Shown here: positions 61,328 through 64,000 of the stretch, piece by piece
Layout: each line of letters begins with the position of its first letter
Numbering within the stretch: position 1 is the stretch's first letter
Assembly (NCBI GenBank): GCA_965224675.1
Contig: CBDDAA010000004.1
Coordinates: 1,922,001 to 1,986,000 of the forward strand
Length of the DNA stretch: 64,000 bases
Direction: 5' to 3'
Source of the DNA: UBA7957 sp965224675
Lineage (GTDB): Bacteria; Pseudomonadota; Gammaproteobacteria; Granulosicoccales; Granulosicoccaceae
Program-made: the position numbers and the translations under genes
The notes under the pieces: generated by a model
The model's input: only the letters and a program-made list of their open reading frames with translations
Databases searched by the model: none
Told to the model about the DNA's origin: nothing

Positions 61328-63658
61328 CTAGCCCGTTCCAAGTGAGATAAGATTTTGTGTAAATGCTTTTTCAAAATCTGCTGCACACATGGGTCTATCA
61401 ACTAAGTATCCTTGGATAATATCGCACCCAAGATCCTTTAAAATTTTTGCCTGAGCGTCTGTTTCCACACCTTCTGCTATTGTTCTCAAATGCAATTTCT
61501 GAGCGATAGCAATGATTGCTGCAGTAATGTCCCTGGCGCCTTTATTTTTGATGATATCTTTAATAAATGACTGATCGATCTTGAGTGCATGGATAGGTAA
61601 TTGTTGTAATCGATAGAGGGAAGATGAGCCTGTACCAAAATCATCAATGACAAGCGTAAGCCCACGGTCTCCCAATATGTTCAAGGTTTCCACTGCGGCA
61701 TGGATATCGCTCATGATTACAGCTTCTGTTATTTCCAGTGCAAGCATTTTGGGTGATATAGAAAAATCATTTAGCGCTTTATCAATAATAACAGGAAGAT
61801 TATGTAATCGAAATTGCTTATGCGAGATATTAATGGCTACTTGTACTGGCGCATGGTTCTTATCAATCCATTTTCGAATTTGACTGCATGCTTGTCTTAT
61901 TACCCATTCTCCCATTTCTGCTATCAAACCTGTTTTTTCCGCTAATGGGATAAACTCATCAGGACTGACTTGGCCCAGTTTGGCATCATTCCAGCGTAAA
62001 AATGCCTCCATGCCGATGATTCTCTGGCTGGACAGTTCAAGTTGAGGCTGGTAGTTCAATAGAAGTGAATCTTCATCTAAGGCGCCGCGCAATCTGGCTT
62101 CCATAGTCATTTGCTGCATAGCGCGTACTTTCATATCCCGATTATAAACTTGATAATTATTTCTTCCCATTTGTTTTGCGTGATAGCACGCTGCATCAGC
62201 ATGTTTAAGAAGTGTACTTAGTTCATCTGCATTATCTGGAAATAATGCAACTCCAATACTTGAACTGACTTCAATGTCAACTCCTTCAATTTTTAGCTGT
62301 TGGTGTAACTCCGTAATGATCCGATCTGCAGTAATGCGGACTTCTCGAATATCTTTTATTTGATCAAGATAGGCTGCGAATTCATCACCTCCCATGCGGG
62401 CTGATACATCTATTTCACGCAAGTTCGATGTTATACGCTTTGCCACTGAGATCAGTAGTTCATCCCCGACCGCGTGTCCCAGGGTATCATTAACTTGTTT
62501 GAATTTATCCAAGTCAAATACCATTAATGCAACCTTATGGCCATATCTTTTACTTCTTGATAATGCGTCCTGGAGTTTGCTGAGAAAATGATTTCGATTA
62601 GACAATCCGGTTAATCCATCCATAGTCGCTTGATGCTGAAGTTGTTTTTGCGCAAGTTTGAGGTATGTTATATCTGAGAAAGTTATTATTTTTCCTGCGC
62701 CTTTTCTATTTCGTTTAGTAACGCGCATATATTTCCCGGATTGGGATAAGTATTCTTTAGGTGTTGCTTTATTATCTGTGCTATCTGCGATAGCACTGTT
62801 TTCTATCAGGAGGTGGGTTTGGTCTTCTACCAGTTGTAAGTGTCCTCGATTTATTGTAGCCGCGAAGGCTTCTTCAAATGATCTCCCTATCTTGAGCTGA
62901 TCATTAAGCTCGGGACTAAGTTTATTGAGTGTTTCATTAATGACAAGGCAATCATCACTTTCGTTTGTTAATACAACTCCCTCGTCCAGACTGTTGACGG
63001 CGTCAGAAATTAATTTTCGTCCGCTTGCTAATTTTGATTGGGAATGACGTTGTTTCATGTTAAGCGATATTACAAGCGTGACGAGACTGATTGTGCCTAA
63101 GATGAGTGTAAGAATACTGCCTCTAAAACGTTCCAATTGTTTATGATATTCTGAAATAATGCCGAATTGATCGCGATTTACCTGGCTCTGTCTATTGCGT
63201 AATTCTTTTAAGGTTGAATTCAATCGCTGAGTGGACAGCCCGTACAGTAGTTGTGAATTGGGTGGGTTTTGTTCGGAATCTGTGTTCAATAATTGTCTCA
63301 GATCCCTTATTACCGGATCGACCATAAGAAACAGTTGTAGATTTTGTTTATGCGAGTTCTTGTTGGCTATTTTAAGTTTTTCGATCTCAGAGTTGGCAAT
63401 TGACACACTCTCCCTGATATTCTTGCGGTTGGCAGCTTGTTCAAATCCACTCTCAAAAACAAAAACTTTGTGAACTGCGTCAAGGCTGGTAATGACTTCT
63501 GCGATGTTTTGCTGTTCTTTCACTAAATAAAGTGAGTCAGATTCTCCGATAAATCTGCTTGTATCATACACAAAATATCCAAAAAGAACGCCGGCAAGTA
63601 GGATAACAATAAATGATCCGACTTCCAGTTTCGATACAACTGCGTACTTATTAATCAT
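61328..63658 (-). CDS. Membrane GGDEF-EAL cyclic-di-GMP enzyme with periplasmic sensor
   Basis: 776 aa. TM1 at about 13-33, a helical periplasmic domain, TM2 at about 180-200, a PAS-like segment (about 215-335), GGDEF domain with intact GGDEF and an upstream RxxD inhibitory site (REID, five residues before), then an EAL domain. The EAL motif reads EAF; other phosphodiesterase residues are kept: NISH, EITEAV, DDFGTG, KIDQSF, AEGVE and QGYLVDRP. It could be bifunctional. It stands alone at the end of the block, convergent with bamB. Confidence 0.92.
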   Translation of the reverse strand: MINKYAVVSKLEVGSFIVILLAGVLFGYFVYDTSRFIGESDSLYLVKEQQNIAEVITSLDAVHKVFVFESGFEQAANRKNIRESVSIANSEIEKLKIANKNSHKQNLQLFLMVDPVIRDLRQLLNTDSEQNPPNSQLLYGLSTQRLNSTLKELRNRQSQVNRDQFGIISEYHKQLERFRGSILTLILGTISLVTLVISLNMKQRHSQSKLASGRKLISDAVNSLDEGVVLTNESDDCLVINETLNKLSPELNDQLKIGRSFEEAFAATINRGHLQLVEDQTHLLIENSAIADSTDNKATPKEYLSQSGKYMRVTKRNRKGAGKIITFSDITYLKLAQKQLQHQATMDGLTGLSNRNHFLSKLQDALSRSKRYGHKVALMVFDLDKFKQVNDTLGHAVGDELLISVAKRITSNLREIDVSARMGGDEFAAYLDQIKDIREVRITADRIITELHQQLKIEGVDIEVSSSIGVALFPDNADELSTLLKHADAACYHAKQMGRNNYQVYNRDMKVRAMQQMTMEARLRGALDEDSLLLNYQPQLELSSQRIIGMEAFLRWNDAKLGQVSPDEFIPLAEKTGLIAEMGEWVIRQACSQIRKWIDKNHAPVQVAINISHKQFRLHNLPVIIDKALNDFSISPKMLALEITEAVIMSDIHAAVETLNILGDRGLTLVIDDFGTGSSSLYRLQQLPIHALKIDQSFIKDIIKNKGARDITAAIIAIAQKLHLRTIAEGVETDAQAKILKDLGCDIIQGYLVDRPMCAADFEKAFTQNLISLGTG

Positions 63659-64000
63659 TTATGTGTACAAATTCTTTTTTAGAATAACGACCACAGCAGC
63701 GCAGGAGTATTAATTAAAGCGACTACCGATCAGCTCTAGTTTGATGTTTTTAGGTTTTAAAATAAATAAAGCGTGGGTTTGACGGCGCGGTGTACCATGC
63801 CTGTTGAACCTGCTTTCCTCATCTTCTAAGTTAGCGGCAAATCTGGAGTAAGACTTGAACCGGGTACAATCAAATATGAATTGTCTAATTCAAGTGGAAT
63901 CAAACACCTTTTTGGATGGGGGATTGTCTAGTAAGGTGTTAAATCTGTTAAATAAAAAATGATGAAACTAAGATTTTTGACAATCCGTTGTGAATCCAAT
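63659..64000. other. Right end of window, no gene seen
   Basis: 342 bp upstream of the GGDEF-EAL gene. AT-rich with no convincing ORF, RNA gene or repeat. The promoter of the GGDEF-EAL gene should be here. Confidence 0.5.

Overview
The window comes from a gammaproteobacterium with moderate to low GC. The best evidence is the right-hand housekeeping block, ndk-rlmN-pilF-rodZ-hisS-yfgM(ancA)-bamB, whose order is typical of that class (Pseudomonas-like because pilF is included). Catabolic and transport genes dominate the rest: peptide/nickel-type ABC uptake, carnitine breakdown, nucleoside uptake and salvage, and purine oxidation. This fits a heterotroph that lives on dissolved or host-derived nitrogenous organics; the habitat is inference.

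Layout. 1-5032 (minus): a five-gene Opp/Dpp-type ABC importer, the last ATPase running off the window edge. A 258-bp MITE-like element sits upstream and splits an ORF remnant. 5845-7515 (plus): a sulfotransferase and a GT2 glycosyltransferase. 12275-7631 (minus): a dihaem MauG/CcpA-type peroxidase, then an apparent unit of a haem-oxygenase-like (HDO) protein with a C-terminal PilZ-like segment, a VOC metalloenzyme and a DMT exporter. 13003-15035 (plus): a Cache-type NarX/DegS-family sensor kinase and a LuxR-type response regulator. 15020-22052: a GlxA/CdhR-type regulator divergent from an operon of BKACE (cdhC-like), L-carnitine dehydrogenase (cdhA/lcdH-like), acyl-CoA dehydrogenase, ADP-forming acyl-CoA synthetase and CaiD-like hydratase. 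Together these could take gamma-butyrobetaine through carnitine to glycine betaine. A frameshifted amidase tail and an MFS transporter follow.

23909-26479 and 44901-51673 (both plus) look like two halves of one nucleoside import and salvage operon: BMP-family binding protein and double ATPase, then two permeases, cdd, punA, deoC, deoA and deoB. About 18.4 kb of other material separates them. The first part of that insert (26.5-33.2 kb) is AT-rich and carries small peptide ORFs, a PLP aminotransferase, a short AraC-type regulator, an SDR, a group II PLP decarboxylase and a DMT exporter. The second part holds a BCCT transporter and a purine-oxidation set (guaD, xdhB, xdhA, NCS2-type permease, LysR, xdhC). 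A 12.5-copy 9-bp tandem repeat lies at the right junction, just upstream of the permeases.

52152-61228 (plus): nrdR, a proteasome-like Ntn hydrolase, ribE, ndk, rlmN, pilF, rodZ, hisS, yfgM and bamB. Three genes normally found in this neighbourhood (ribD, ispG, der) are absent from their expected slots. A membrane-bound GGDEF-EAL protein (63658-61328, minus) closes the window. I saw no rRNA, tRNA, CRISPR array or intact transposase gene.
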